Positions 1 through 56,012 of a stretch of DNA of 64,000 nucleotides are shown here, piece after piece. The stretch's first letter is position 1. Each line of letters opens with the position of its first letter. Position numbers and translations under genes: made by a program. The notes under the pieces are model-generated. The model did no database searches and was not told the origin of the DNA. It was given only the letters and a program-made list of their open reading frames with translations. The stretch comes from Dipetalonema caudispina (lineage: Eukaryota > Nematoda > Chromadorea > Rhabditida > Onchocercidae), in contig JABVXV010000304.1 in assembly GCA_013365325.1 (NCBI GenBank), positions 1 to 64,000 of the forward strand. Direction: 5' to 3'.

Positions 1-118
<118 letters not shown>

Positions 119-435
119 ATATTAATTAGTAATAAGAACAATATCAGTTAACAATAATAATAATAATAATATTAAATAATAATATAATTATAAGAATTAT
201 TATTATTGTTATTTGATAAAGTATCAATAATAATAATATTAAATAGTAATAATTATTATTATATTATTATTTAGTAGAATAATAATAATAAATGAGGTAT
301 ATGTATAGATGTTGCTAATGCTAATAGCGATAAAAGTGCTAATCTGACAAAATTTTTGCGCCGAAATCTTAGAATGTACTTCGAATCCCATAAGTTCTTC
401 GAAGACATCATCTTCAAAGGCATCCAACAAACGGA

Positions 436-512
436 TACACACACACACATACACACACATACACACATACATACATACACACACAAATACACGCATACAT
501 ACATACATATAT
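436..512. repeat. CA/CATA microsatellite
   Basis: Mixed ACAC and ATAC units ending in a short TATATA stretch. It supports spurious low-complexity ORFs on both strands. Confidence 0.9.
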
Positions 513-2520
513 ATATTCACCACTTTTCAAAACATTAACAACTGTTTAGAATTGAAATGAAATGAAAAATCTTTCCACAATCTCAACATTTTGCTATTTT
601 GTTCTGCTCTACCCTGCCCTAAATTCTTCAAAACTTTGCATTTTCTTATTGATTTTATCCTTCAAAATTTATTCATTACCATTTATTAAGTTAATAAATA
701 TTTATTTATTATAGAAATGCTGAGACAAATATGGTAAACAATGCTATGCTTATATTACTGAACTAATTTAACCACTGTATATACAATCATTGTATTTCAA
801 TACTACATTAGTTCATATATTGTCTTCTAAATTTCATTAGATGCAAAAAAAAAGAGTAAAATAAACTATTTAGCTTTCGATGATTTCATTTTTTTCAAAT
901 TAGAGATCTTTTTTTTGCATAACTTAAATGAGTTTAACTTTTATGTGAAAAGCTTTACAGTAAAAAAAAGAAAAGAATTCTCCCAATTCTGAAAAATTTT
1001 TTGTTGTTCCAATTGTATTTTTCGTCTTTTTAACAAATTGTAGTATTTTTTGTCTTTTTCCTCTCTGAAACATTGAAGTTTCTTAAGAAGAAAAAAGAGT
1101 TTTCGAAATCCTGCAAAATTTATGTTTGAGGTACTGTAAAAGAATTGAGATTTGTTTTGAACTATTTAGAAATTTTTAAAAATTTCCATCATTATTTGTA
1201 TTATTTGTATGTTCAAGCAAAAGCGAAAGGTATTGCGATTCTGAAACTTCGAAATAAAATATTTCAATCAAACTAAAATATATCATAAGACATTAAAGTA
1301 CACGTTATTATCATTTTGGTTCAATTTTTCTTTCCTTTCGTAATATTTTAAAGCAAAAATGAACATCTATTGTCTTTAATACCATTCCTGCTCACTTCCA
1401 GCTCTTCATTTGATAAAGCTTTTCTTTTGTGACAATTCGAAATGCATTTTTAATTTTTGATTTTATATTATTTTCGTATAATTCAGTTACCATATTTCAT
1501 TTCAAATGCTAAAAATTCAATTACGAGCAAAAAAAAGAAGCTGATATGAACAAAAATCTAGTTCACATTCATATTAAAATGATAACTTTTTTCTCATTTT
1601 CAGTTAATTCATTTTTCCCTTCTTTATTATCAAATTTTAAAATTTAAGTTCCTTTTTTTTGTAAATTTCATTTCATAGCAATTATTGAGAGACAAGACAT
1701 AACATTGTTTTATATAATGATATGTTGAATTTTTGCGCGCAATTCTGTTTGCAAACTAATTTGGCATAATATGACATATTTGAATTTTAAAAGATATCAT
1801 TTAAGACCACTCTAAAACTCTATAAATACTTTTAAGCCATAGGCTTAGTTCTTTTTCTTTCTTTCCTTATTTTTTTCTCATAATTTAGCTTATTCAAATG
1901 AAAATTTGCAACTAACAATATAATATATTTATTTCAAAATAAGAAAATCCAAAGTTACTTCTTGATTTATATATTTTCTTTCGTTTTACTGTTATTATTT
2001 TGTGGTGAAAAAGGAAAAAATAGTCATCCGAAAAATATTTGCGTAGTAATAATAACCAATATTATCCAATACCGCATATTTTCGGAGGTAATTTCAAAAG
2101 AAGAAAAGAAAAAATATATGCAAATATTTGCTTGTAAACAAATACCAATAGATCACGCTGACCTTTGAAACAAAATGGGAAATTGATATGTAAATGTATG
2201 TTTATTTTCTAAAGTAAAATTGGTTTAGTTCTTGCTGAATGAATGAGAAGAATTTATTTGAAAATGTTAAAGAACAAGAAAAAAAAGAAAAAAAAAATTC
2301 AAGAGAGAAAAAATTGCATGCTATATTTTTCATCAACTTATTTAATTTTAATGAAAATTACCATTCTTCTAATCATTAGTCTCTTTTTTTTGAGATGCAT
2401 GAAGGCAAAAGCAAAATTAAAAATTATAGATTGTAAATTAGAGCAGTAAGCTTACAAGAAAATAGCAACATTACGATCACAATCAGAACAGTAGAAATTA
2501 ATTGTTAAACAATTGTTTTG

Positions 2521-2890
2521 AACTTCTTCAATAAATTTCGGTCAAATTTAAGCGCATTACGATAAGAATTTTTGACATATAAGAATTTTTGATCATAACG
2601 ATGGCTAGTAAACTGCGAATTACTGATTTTCACATTATCATTAGTACCGATGTATCATAATAACAAATAACATTAATAGAAATTAATTATCGAATAAATA
2701 CTTCAAACTTTTTCAACAAATTTTAGTTTGTCGAATTTGAACCATTGTACCATTTGATAGATTTCAAGAATTTTGAACTGTAAAGATGGCTACCAAACTG
2801 CAAATTACTGATTTTCACATTATTAACGCCAATACATCTCAATGATTTAACTGGAAATTGATTATCGAATAAGCATTTCATTTCTCAAAT
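2521..2890. repeat. Imperfect ~184-bp tandem duplication
   Basis: Two adjacent copies with similar order. The phrase beginning atggctag at 2601 recurs as atggctac at 2785, both followed by nearly identical sequence through tactgattttcacattat. A second shared block, attatcgaataa, follows each. The spacing of about 184 bp indicates an old tandem duplication with substitutions and small indels. No coding potential is visible. Confidence 0.75.
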
Positions 2891-3137
2891 AAATATTTGT
2901 TTCGATATATTTCAATAGCATTCATTGAAACTTCCGATATTATATACTTTTCTAATTCTATAAATCTAAAAATTTGATTTTATGATTTCTTAATTTTGTA
3001 ACATCATAAAATAGTATTTAACAAATACTATCATATATTTGTAATGAAAATATTTCAGATGAAATTATTTTTTTATCTTATTAAGTTTCAGGATTCCATT
3101 TTCCATTTGCGTTTACTGTTATATTAGGAAATTGCAA

Positions 3138-3171
<34 letters not shown>

Positions 3172-4050
3172 AAACAAAAGGATTTTATATGTACTATTTT
3201 ATTGTTTTTTTTTTTTTTTTTGCGAAAATAATAAATGTTGAAATAATATATATATTTTTTTTTTAAATCGTTTCTTTAGATAGCAAATATCTATGATATA
3301 TCAGTTAGGATTACAACATATTCTCTGGAATATGCATATATACTTCAACAACTTCCTTCCGCTTTTCCTTTCAATCTGATGCTTTTCTTCCAATTCAACT
3401 TATTTCACTTTTAAACAATCATTTCTTATTCTTTGCCATCTTCTTATCCTTCTTTTTGCTACAATTTTATTATTGCATTTTATTCATAAATGAAAGAAAA
3501 AATTTTTTTATCTTGAACAATTTTATTGAAATTATGTCTATATAAATTTTATTAAAACAAAAAAAAAAATTTTTTTGGCATGTATTAGAAATATTTCCAA
3601 TATTGAAGTTTTTTTTTTTTTTGCCATTTTTAAAATGTTTTATGTTTTTCTACAAATAGTCAAATATGGAATTGATCGTAAATTTAAATACAAATAGGTC
3701 AGAATTGTGTAGTTTAATTCAAAGTTTTCATAATATTATAACAATCATTTCTTCGCTTGCTAAATTCAAAAAAAGCAAGAAAAGACAACAATAAAAAAGG
3801 AAAGGACGATGAAGTCGTTGCTGCTAGAAAGTTTATACTAATTTTCAGTGGATAATTTTAGATAAAATAAAAGATTTTTTTTTTTTTTTTAAATCAAATA
3901 ACTAATCTATTTGAAATAATTTTTATATCTACTTCATTTTTTTCCCATCTCATACTCCAATCTTTTTACTAGCAACTTCTTTGCGCTTGATTGAAAGTAT
4001 CAGCTGCTTCACGCATCACAGTGATTTCAATAAATTTAAACAAAATTTTC

Positions 4051-4083
<33 letters not shown>

Positions 4084-5312
4084 GAACATTACGCATTACT
4101 CTTGACGTCATTGTAAAATCCTTAAATAAAATGAAAAAAGAGAGAAAGTTAAACAGTGCTATTTTGGTAATCGCATCTTAATATAACACTCAAAATTAAT
4201 AGTTTTAAAACGACAACGTGAAATTTAAAAATATTGATACAATTTAATTCCCTTTTTTCAAATTTTTTTAATTTATAATATATTCTTCTGTAATCTAGGA
4301 GTTAAAACTTAAAATGAGATTTGAATTCAATTTTTCGGTATTTTTTTTTTCTTGTTTCAAATAAGAAGAAATCATTGTTTCACTAATTATTTGATACATA
4401 ATTTCGTAAGTAATAAATGAGAATTTGAATTCAATAACGAAATTATGCAATTATTGATGCATGCATATAAACAGTATCTTTCATTTTTGATCCGTTGATA
4501 CTACTAGAATTCCATTTCGATTTCTTACAATTATTTGATATAAAAGTTTCATTTAAAGCAAAATGGATGATAAATAGGAATGGAAGCTTATGCAACCGAA
4601 CAGATTTTATAAGTGTTGGGATAATCTTATTTATATGAATTACCCTTGCACATAAGGAATTTAGGATGTATTAAGTTAACAATGAAGCCTCACAATTCGT
4701 TTTTTTTTTTTTTTTTTTTTTTTGATTTTTATAACAACAGGAAATTATCCATTTCCAGTTTCAATTTCAGTTTGATCTTTTGTTTCAAATATTTTCAAAC
4801 GCATATAGATTTCAGAAAAGATCTTGAAGTTCTATTATGTTGCATTCTTTTAACCAAAAATGTCGTCATAATATTAAACAAAGTTAAAACAGTCGTCTGC
4901 TTGTATTTAAAAAGAGTTCTTTTTTCAGTGGTTATCAATAATTATTAATAGTTTGTAATTATTATCCCTGGATAATTTCCTTTGTTAAAAATTTAATCAG
5001 AAATACTCTACACAATGCTAAGTATCGTCAAACATTTTCATTCCGTGGATCACAGATTATATTAATAAAAATAAGAAAAGGACATTAAAGATCATCAAAT
5101 CTTATAATTTGGATTTTAAAAGACATTGTTAAATGTTGCTACATTCAAAATGATGAGAGGAGATATTTTAATTTTTAACATTTCAACAACTTGAAATTAA
5201 AAAATTTTTTGTAAATTTGATATAAAACAGGCAAAAAAAAACAAAGCATCCTTGTCTTATCAAAAAATTCTAATAATTTGATTTGCATGAAGTTGATGAA
5301 TATGCTTAGTGA

Positions 5313-5315
<3 letters not shown>

Positions 5316-5356
<41 letters not shown>
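5316..5356. repeat. Poly(A) run of 41 bases
   Basis: The longest uninterrupted homopolymer I saw in the window. No retroposed gene body, target duplication or polyadenylation signal could be recognised beside it. Confidence 0.9.
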
Positions 5357-5358
<2 letters not shown>

Positions 5359-6278
5359 ATTGAACTAACAATAATTTTGATTTTTCTCATAATGTTAAAT
5401 TAATATTCAGCTAAGGAGATGAAAATTTTCAAAAAATTTTATTCGAAATGTATTATAGCAAAAATAACAAAAATTAGATTTTTCTACAGCGAAAAATTCA
5501 ATTGAATTTTATGTTTTTGCAATGAGGATTTAAACGAAAAATAGGAAAACTTACATTCTACCACTGATTCATTCATTTATTTAACATTATTACATTCAAT
5601 TTCCGTTTTGAAATCGGAAATCATTTCTCACCTAACATCGTCATCATTTCATCATCGTTCTTTTTTTTTGCATAAACCAAGGAATGGAATAAACTGTAAA
5701 CATAAACGTGAAAGAATATTTTAGAAATGATTAAATGATGATTTTCATTAAATTTCCGGCTTTTTTTTCCATTTACAAAAATATCTTTCCTCGCTTTTTT
5801 TTTCCCCCTTTCCAACAAAATTGTTATCTGATTGGAATGTGAAAAATTTGCATTTTATAAAACAAAAAAAAAAGAAATATTTCATCATTAAAGGCAGACC
5901 AAAAGAAAACATTGAATCATCATTTTTTCACATTTTTCTTTTTTTGTAAAACAATAAGTTTTTAGATATCTTGCTTCTAATTCGAATTTCGATCAATTCT
6001 GAACATTATAGATAAAAATAGCATAACTATTAAACATTTATTCCCGATACAATTTTAATATTTTACATTGATTAAATTAAGTTTTAATCTGTACATTAAC
6101 ATTGCTTACTTATTTATATTATTAGGATAAATATTTTGTCCCTAACGATACGAAACCATTGAAATTTATGTATTTCCATATATTGTAAGCTTCTGCATTT
6201 GTTCTAAAATAACTTATTCCAATTGGGAATTTAAAAATTTGCCATTTTTTTTAGATTGAAATTTATGCTGTATTGTTA

Positions 6279-6316
<38 letters not shown>

Positions 6317-7117
6317 GGAAGAAGGACAAAAAGTGAAAAAGCAAAAAAATTGTGAAAAAGAACATTTTCTAGTGTAAGTTTGATAAATTATCTCAAACAA
6401 TGCTAAACTTTTTGATAAATTACACATCGATTATAAATAATTATGAATACGATAAGATATAGGAAGCTTGGAACATTGTTTTTTTTCTTTCTTGTTATTT
6501 AATAAAAATTTAAATTTTTGTTAGTTTATTGATTAAAGCAAGTAACAATTACTAATTAATTATGAAGAAATTACTAATTTTTTTACTAATTTATAACTAA
6601 TTATGAGGATTACTAATTACTCAATTACTAATTTTTTATAATTATGAAGAGACACTTTTTTATTTTTCTTTTTGTTTAAATAGATATACATGTAATCGTG
6701 AAAACTTTTCTTCAAATTGAAATATCTTTGAATTTTAAAATAAGAAAAGGAGAAAATTTTTTCATTCTAAAGCTTCTTTTCGTCTTTTCTTGTTTTCTTT
6801 TGTTTTAGTTTTCTATGAAGAAAAATCAGATGATGTAATTTGTCTTTTTTTTTTTTTTTTATTTTTCAAATTTATATTTACACAAAATGATCAAATTCAC
6901 ATTGAATTGTATTGTTTGACTTGACTGAGGACGAAATTTTTCTTCCTGGCATCCCAATGACGCCATAAAGTCAATATACTTTCATAATGAATTTTTGATG
7001 AAATTCGGCGAAGTTAAAAATGAGGTTATTTGCTATGTGTTACATCTGAGAAAGCAACTTGTAGATGTTATTGATAGTTGCAATTTGTTTTAAATGCATT
7101 TTTTTTTTTCTCTGGCA

Positions 7118-7156
<39 letters not shown>

Positions 7157-10100
7157 AAGACGATTGTAAAGGTGAAAAATTATTGAACTTAAATATCATT
7201 TGAAAAATTTATCAATATTGGAAAGAGATTTTTGTTTAGTGTTTTTTAGTTGCATCCCATATAAAGCATATATGTTATACACAACAAATTGCTAGGCCTA
7301 TTTCCTTCAACATGCTTAACAGTTTTTCTTTTAGGAAAAAATGAAATTTAATAGAACTTATGCATAATTAACATTTTGATTGTATGATGCTTTTTTGAAG
7401 TTTTCAGGAAAAAATTTTCCATCATTTGAAATTGTAAATTAAAAGAAAAATAAAGGATTGATATCAGTTAGTTAACCAATTTCCCTCGTGCAACAATTCA
7501 TCATCGGTTGCAAAGATGCTTTTGCAACAGAAAGCAAAAAAAAAAAAAAAAAAGTCCAATTAAAAGACTAAAACAGATGACATACCACCCTTTACTTGTC
7601 AGATAAATAAAATAGAATGAAGGCGCACAATAAAGTTTGCCCAGATTTAATTATAATCGATCGATTTTGAGAATCGATTAAATTACATATTCAATTAAAA
7701 ATTTTCCAAAATTTGTCAGAAATTTCACTGAAATAATAAATTTCAACATATTTTTACACATCAGTTACACATAACAAATTATCAGCACAGAAAAGTGAGC
7801 AATTCAGAAGAAATATATTTCGCAAAATCGTATTATTGATTTTTAATCTTCATTTTTGAAAAATTCTATTGTATGAAAATTTCCGTATTGAAATGACTTT
7901 AGATTAAATAATAGTTTAGAACTGTGATAATTTTTTTAACTAAGTAAATAATACTCTTTGTTTGTTAATTTTAAATTACTCAAAAAAAGTTGAGAATTTT
8001 TTTCAGTTTAGAATTCCCTTCATAATGAACCATTTGTACGCCTAATAATAACCTTAAGTATTTTGTAATTAGTTTTATTTAATTTTCTTCCCTTATTACC
8101 AATTAAATGACACCGCATTAATTATCTTCTATTTAATTACTCGATGCAAAAATGAGTTGATATGCATTTATAAAAAAAAGAGGACTTGTTTGCTTTACTT
8201 TTTATTTACATATTTTGCAGAAATTTTTTAAAGCAAATTTTATTGATTACATGGTAAGATTAATTAATACTATCATATCACTTCTTTTCCCTAGTATTTC
8301 GAAGTAAATAATGCATAAGATATTGATGAACATTGTTATTTTTTATCATCCAGGTAATGTTTGTGATAATGACATATATCGGATGATTCCAATACTTAAC
8401 ACGTCTGTGATAACATTTTCACTGTGATGATTGTACGTACTAAAACCGGCTAAATAATAGGAATGACAAGGAAAATTTAAAATTTTCCATTTTTTTTAAA
8501 AAAGTATCCATATATTTAACAATAATTATCTAATACGATAATCATATATTAGCAAATAAAATCTTAACAATATCTATTCCTTCCATTTTTAAAATATCAT
8601 CAAATAAATATTATTTAATTAATTTGTCAAATAATATCAATCATTCATCATTTCTTCTCCCAATATAATTTTCAGTTTCTCTTAATATTCAACAGTTCCT
8701 GTTACGGTATAAAATGCTAAAAAATGTTAAATATAACAAATGACAAAATAATGCTAACATATAAGTAAAATTTTTTTATGATATTACAAATTTTCTTCAA
8801 CTGCATAATATAAATTTTAGCTGAAATGAGTATGAAATATAAAATGTTTGAATCGGGAAAAATTTGAATTTTCCATTTTTTTCTTTTTTAATTAATTCAT
8901 CTACCTACTTATTAAATATTTTTCTATTTCTATTATAGAAACAAGTAAAAATATAAAATGGTATTTTATTTATGTAATATACATACACATATGGAAGAAA
9001 TAAAAATTCTATTACTGTTAATCGTTAATTAATTTACTACAATCTGAAACTTATAAGCTTTTCAGCATATTGATTTTTATGCCTGTCTCAATGATTAAAT
9101 TTTTACGTATATCATCAACTATTAATATACGTACGTGTATATATACCCCAACAAATTTATTTAGTAGCTATTGATGAGTAAGAAGAAAAGATCTGTTATT
9201 TACAGAATTCTCAGAAAAATTCAATTCAATTTAAAAATTCCTTTTTTTTTTTTTTTTTCTTTTTTTTTGGAAAGAACTAAATCAGTTGTACTTTAGCATA
9301 CTGAATAGGAATAATTTATCTCTTTATGGGATGAAATGTGAATTGATCATAATTGTATACACAGATACATTCTCATATTTGTCTATCCTAGAGAATAGTT
9401 TTCGAAAGAAATTTAATAATTTTAGAAGACAAAAAAGGGAAAAAATATGGAAAATTACAATATAAAATTCAAATATTTATAAAGTTCATTAATTCGTCCT
9501 CACTTATTTTCATTAAAGTGTATCACAAAGAACAGTAAAATTGTAAAAATATGAAATGGAAAAAATCATATTTGCATAATTCATATGACTAAATGGTAAT
9601 ACATAAAAATATTAATATTGTTTACGAAAAGTTATATTCCGGATATAACGGATTTTGGAATTATTTCTCCTACTTTTTTGTTAATACTATTCTACCATTT
9701 ATTTATTTTACTTTTTATTTTTTTACGAAAATTCCAAGAAAAAAACATTTATACATATATCCGTATATATTTTGTTTCTCTGATAATATATATTGTTAAT
9801 ACTATTATTATTATCATTATCATTATTATCACTACTACTATTATTAATAATATTATTTTATTATTATTATTTATAATATTATTTTTATTATTATAATTGA
9901 TTACTTAAATGGGCTTCATTAAATGGCCTAATTAATAATATTGTATGCCATTCGTTTTATCCATTTTTTTTTTTTTTTTTTTTTTTCTTCCTGTTTAATT
10001 ATTTCTATAATGTTTTATTTATTTTGGTAAAAAAAAAGATGATTGGATATATATGAATTATATTAATTATCAACAAAAAGAAAAAGAGAGAGAGAGAGAG

Positions 10101-12253
10101 AGAAAGAGACGAAGAAAGAAAAAAAAAAAAGCAACAATTATTGTAAGATTTTATTTGAAATAGTTTAGCAATTTATATAATTTAATCTTTTCCTTCTTTT
10201 TCGTTTTCCTTTAAGTCTTTTTTCTAAATAAATTTTCAATTTTCTTTTTTTTTTTTCGAACTTTTTGATAATTTTACTTTTTCTTCTTTTTTCGGCTTTT
10301 ACATATACATTACTTATCATTCTATATATAAAATGTATATCTATTCAATTCTATAAACTCATCGTTTTTTTTTTTTTTTTAACTTTTTTTTTCCTCTCTC
10401 TCTACCAAACCAACCGTCGTTTATTCTTAACATTGAAAAAATAAAAAAAAAAAAAAAAAAAAATTGCTCACCTCATAGATCCTGAAATTATTATATATCG
10501 ATATATTTGAAGGTAAAAAAAAGTACAAACGAGAAAAGAAGAGGGAGAGAATGAGAGAAAGAGAGAGAGAGAGAGAGAGAGGGAAATGGAAAAAAAAAAA
10601 AAGCAAAATGATGAAGAGATAGATAAAGAAGAAGCAATATTTTTCAAATTTCTCTTCATCGACCGATATCTCTCAACATTTATCCTGAGAGAAAAAAGGG
10701 AATTTTTTTTTTTTTTTTTTTGCTCCCTCTTTATATTACTGCCTCTTTTGAGATTTTTTTAAAAATCGGTCTTTTTTTTTTTTTTCTCTTCTCCCCGACA
10801 TTTTTCGCACCCTAAAAATCACAGCAGGAAGTATTTTTTGAAAGAAATGAAGAAATAATCATTGATTTAGATGGCACTTAAATTTAAAATTTAAAATTAA
10901 AAATCTCTTCCCATTTCTGTCCCTCACTTTCCATTTTTCTTCTTTTTCATCTTTGTCGCTTCTCATCATTTCTGTCTATTTCGCATAATTTTTCTTTTTG
11001 TAATATTTCTGCCCATTTAAATTGCAATTTTTTGTTATTGTTGTTGTCGATTAAATTATTTTTCAAATATCGCTTAAACTTTTTTCGAATATTAGAAATT
11101 TGCATAACAAAGAAGTAAAAAAAAATTCCATTGATTAGACATATTGAAAATTTCGAATAATTTATTTGATTAATCAATGTTGTATATTTCTGTTTTTTGT
11201 TTCTTTTTACACACTATCAACTTAATAAAATTAAAATATCCAAAGGACATATTTTATAAATTAACCCAATCGTTATTTTAATTTTCCCATGGACAAAAAT
11301 TATTATAAATTTAACAAATTCTGAACATTTGTTTTCTAATAAAAATTTTTTTCTTATTCATTCCATATATTATTCAATACTATCATATCATCACTATTGT
11401 TATCATCATTACTATCAGCAAATAACAACATTAAACGTAACAGTCGAAGCACAACTGTTTTATTCATTTGTAAAATCATTTCAAAAAATTGATTGATTAA
11501 AACAGAAAAGCTTAACGAAGTGAAAAATTTATCAAATAGTTTGTCTTAAAGGAAAAAAAAAATGTTGCAAATTTGTTTATAAATTTAAACTGAAAAAGTG
11601 GAAAGAGATGGAAAAAGCAAAAAATGGCACCTTAACTTAGTGTAATTTTTGTTTTTCCTTCTTTTTTCTCTTTTTTTTTTGTTCTAAAATTTATTGCTAA
11701 AAAATGTTTTAAGTTTATAAACAAATTTTTAACATCTTTATATATATTATATTTATAAATAAAGCAATATTGCATTAAATTTTTTCACAAAAAAAAGAAA
11801 AAAAAAAAATAGGAAACGAAAATCATTTTTATCATACCTTCAGATAAACTACCGTAATAATTTCAACGGTAGCATAAAATAACGAAAACTAGAAATTTAA
11901 ATTTATTTAAAAAATAAATAAATAAAAATATATGCTATCCTCTCTATTTTTTTCCTTTTTGCATGTTTATAATACCGTAATAAATTCAACTGTAATATAA
12001 AAATTTCAATAGCAAAACAAAAAAAAAAAAAAAAAAAAATTAAAAACCAAAAATTTAAATCCAACAACAAAACAAAAAAAAAAGAAAAATCTATTCTACC
12101 TCCTTCTTCTCATTCATTCATCCTTTTTTTTTTTTCTCTTTCTTCTTCTCTTCCTTTTCCTCCTTCCTTCATTTCCTCCTCTTTCCTCTTTCTATTTCAA
12201 AAAGAAAAAAAGAAAAAAATTATTTGTTGTAATGTATATAAATTTATAAAATC

Positions 12254-12288
<35 letters not shown>

Positions 12289-12363
12289 AATCATTGTAAA
12301 TATTTTTGTTACTGTGTACGTATGCTTGTATATATGTATATATTTATGTATGAAAAGAATTCA

Positions 12364-12450
12364 AATGATGATCATCAGTATCATCATCACCATTATTATC
12401 ATCATCATTATCATTATCATCATTATCAGCAGTAGCATTAGCATCATCGA
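12364..12450. repeat. ATC/ATT-type trinucleotide tract
   Basis: Mixed ATC, ATT and AGC triplets about 130 bp upstream of the crm-1 start codon. An open frame (12,314-12,547) runs through it but is dominated by the repeat. Confidence 0.8.
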
Positions 12451-12550
12451 AGCGACATCAGGGATTGATAGTTTGTGCTTCAAATATATATTCCATTACT
12501 TTCATCATCCTCATCATCATAGGGTGGTTTTTCAATCATTCATTTGATTG

Positions 12551-12564
12551 CTTTTAACATATAG
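12551..12564 (+). promoter_or_regulatory. Candidate trans-splice (or 5' UTR intron) acceptor of crm-1
   Basis: The sequence cttttaacatatag ends 17 bases before the chosen ATG at 12,582. In nematodes a pyrimidine-rich stretch ending in AG a few to a few tens of bases before the start is the usual position for spliced-leader addition. A cis 3' splice site of an upstream UTR exon would look the same. The tract is only moderately pyrimidine-rich, so this is an inference from position. Confidence 0.4.
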
Positions 12565-12581
12565 CAAACCGATAAAAACGA

Positions 12582-54508
<41,927 letters not shown>

Positions 54509-54768
54509 CGAGAAATAAATAAAATTATGTAGCATAGTAGAGAAGAACGAAAAGTAAAATGAAATTTCTCTTTTTTCTTCTTTTGAAATGAAGTTTTTGA
54601 TTGTTACTTTCCATATATCAGTAGTATCATTTTCTTCACATTAATTTATTATTTTCTATTGCGCAATATATTTCAAATTCCATCATAATTCTCTCGAAAT
54701 ATGCATAAATTATAACATGGAAATATTTGTGCTGATTATAGCAGTGGTAGTGAAGATTAGTTTTGTGA

Positions 54769-54774
54769 AATAAA
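54769..54774 (+). terminator. Candidate polyadenylation signal of crm-1
   Basis: AATAAA about 260 bases after the stop codon, in the sense of crm-1. It was chosen over the hexamers at 54,514-54,523 because those lie almost on the stop codon; choice of site is inference. Confidence 0.4.
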
Positions 54775-55722
54775 CGAAATTTGGTATTCATCTAACAATC
54801 ATTCCTCAAAGATAATGAATAACGGCAATGATAGAGAGGTTGAGAAAAAAATTAGGATATGATTTTAAATTAGAATTGAATAATATGATGAAATAGATAA
54901 ATTACGCTCATTTATACGTGGAAATTTAGAGAAGCTAATGAAATTTTTCTTCTTTTATTGCTTACTTTTTGTAAAACGTTTTGTAGAGTAAACCTAAAGA
55001 TAATCAACCAATAATTTATATTTTCAAGAATATGTGAAATTATATAATGCTCTAAGCAAAATTACAGTATCCATAAAAAGAATTTTTGGTATATATTAAT
55101 TGTAGGTATATTTTCACAGTTCAGAATAAATTTATATATAGGCATCAAGTTGATAGTGATTTTCGGCAATCATTTATTTTCTAAATTTTTCATGATTTCC
55201 TTCAAGCAATAATTACTTTTAATTAACTATAAGAAACATAAGGATGCTACTCAATTTCTCTTCTTTTCGATATTTCTTCATTTTGTAGTCTAACAGTTTT
55301 CAAACTTGACTCTTTCTCCAAACATATTGATTTTTGTTTGAAAATCAAAAAATATCCTACTTCCATCCAAAAAATTAGTTTCTACAAATCCAAATTTAAA
55401 ATCCGAACTCATTTCATCTAACAAACTTTAGATGAAGGAAAAGTTCTATTTTTCTGTTCTTTCCACACAGCGCTCCATTTCAGCTTTTTACTTTTTTCTA
55501 AATGAAAACAATACATTTAATAAAGTTTAGACACAGTTAGTTTCTCCATAAATTTCATAAAAGGATTTTATCCAAAATAATTCTCCTTTTTTCTCACCTC
55601 TGATCATTTACAGAGCTTTTTTTCGTTTTTCTCCTTTGCACAAGAATTTGTTTGAATATTATGTGATTTTGCTTTATTTTCTAATGAAACTGAATCCATA
55701 ACTGTATATATCACCCATTAAA

Positions 55723-55818
55723 ATGTCAAATAATATCGTTCCACCCACCGTTCCTCAACAACCTCAAGAAATTCAAAATTTTCTTCGAATTCAGCAAATA
55801 TATTATGCAGTTTTGTAG
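55723..55818 (+). CDS. Tiny ORF of unknown status (31 codons)
   Basis: ATG to TAG encoding a Pro/Gln-rich start (MSNNIVPPTVPQQPQEIQ) and then a helical, hydrophobic stretch. The base composition is less skewed than the surroundings. No family is recognised. It could be an exon or the start of an older gene cut by the repeat that begins at 55,884, or chance. Confidence 0.2.
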   Translation: MSNNIVPPTVPQQPQEIQNFLRIQQIYYAVL

Positions 55819-55883
55819 TTGCAAAAATTACAATTCTCTAGGAAAATTCAGTTCATCAAATTTTTTCTAGATGTCATCTAGAT

Positions 55884-56005
55884 AGATAACTAAATTAAGC
55901 AGTGCAAATATTGTCTCAATTTTGTACAATGAAAGAGCATAAAATTACACAAAATAAAAATAATGTATAAAGTTGTCGCACAACTTTGTGGTTCTTCATT
56001 CGCTT
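55884..56005. repeat. Left copy of ~120-bp repeat outside the LTR
   Basis: Starts agataactaaattaag and ends ttcattcgctt. It closely matches 63,848-63,979 in the same orientation, with small indels. It contains a hairpin, aaagttgt-cgc-acaacttt. It ends seven bases before the left LTR. Confidence 0.85.
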
Positions 56006-56012
56006 TGAAGGG

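Larger units (their letters stand above)
54509..55883 (+). other. crm-1 3' UTR and intergenic flank
   Basis: The 3' UTR must begin here. AATAAA hexamers overlap at 54,514-54,523 and recur at 54,769-54,774 and 55,125-55,130. The first is only about 6 bases after the stop and would give an extremely short UTR, so the second or third is more likely used. Apart from a 31-codon ORF at 55,723 nothing else is recognised before the repeat at 55,884. Confidence 0.6.

Noticed and set aside
239..523. Minus-strand ORF containing a less repetitive core (LLDAFEDDVFEELMGFE)
   Set aside because: The core at about 330-430 looks somewhat coding-like, but it is embedded in microsatellite on both sides, no splice partners could be found and no family is recognised.
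9593..9896. Overlapping plus-strand ORFs rich in Phe, Ile and Leu
   Set aside because: They arise from AT-rich and ATT-repeat sequence open in more than one frame.
12314..12547. ORF just upstream of crm-1
   Set aside because: It is mostly ATC/ATT repeat giving poly-Ile/Ser and is in the probable 5' region of crm-1; no protein features.
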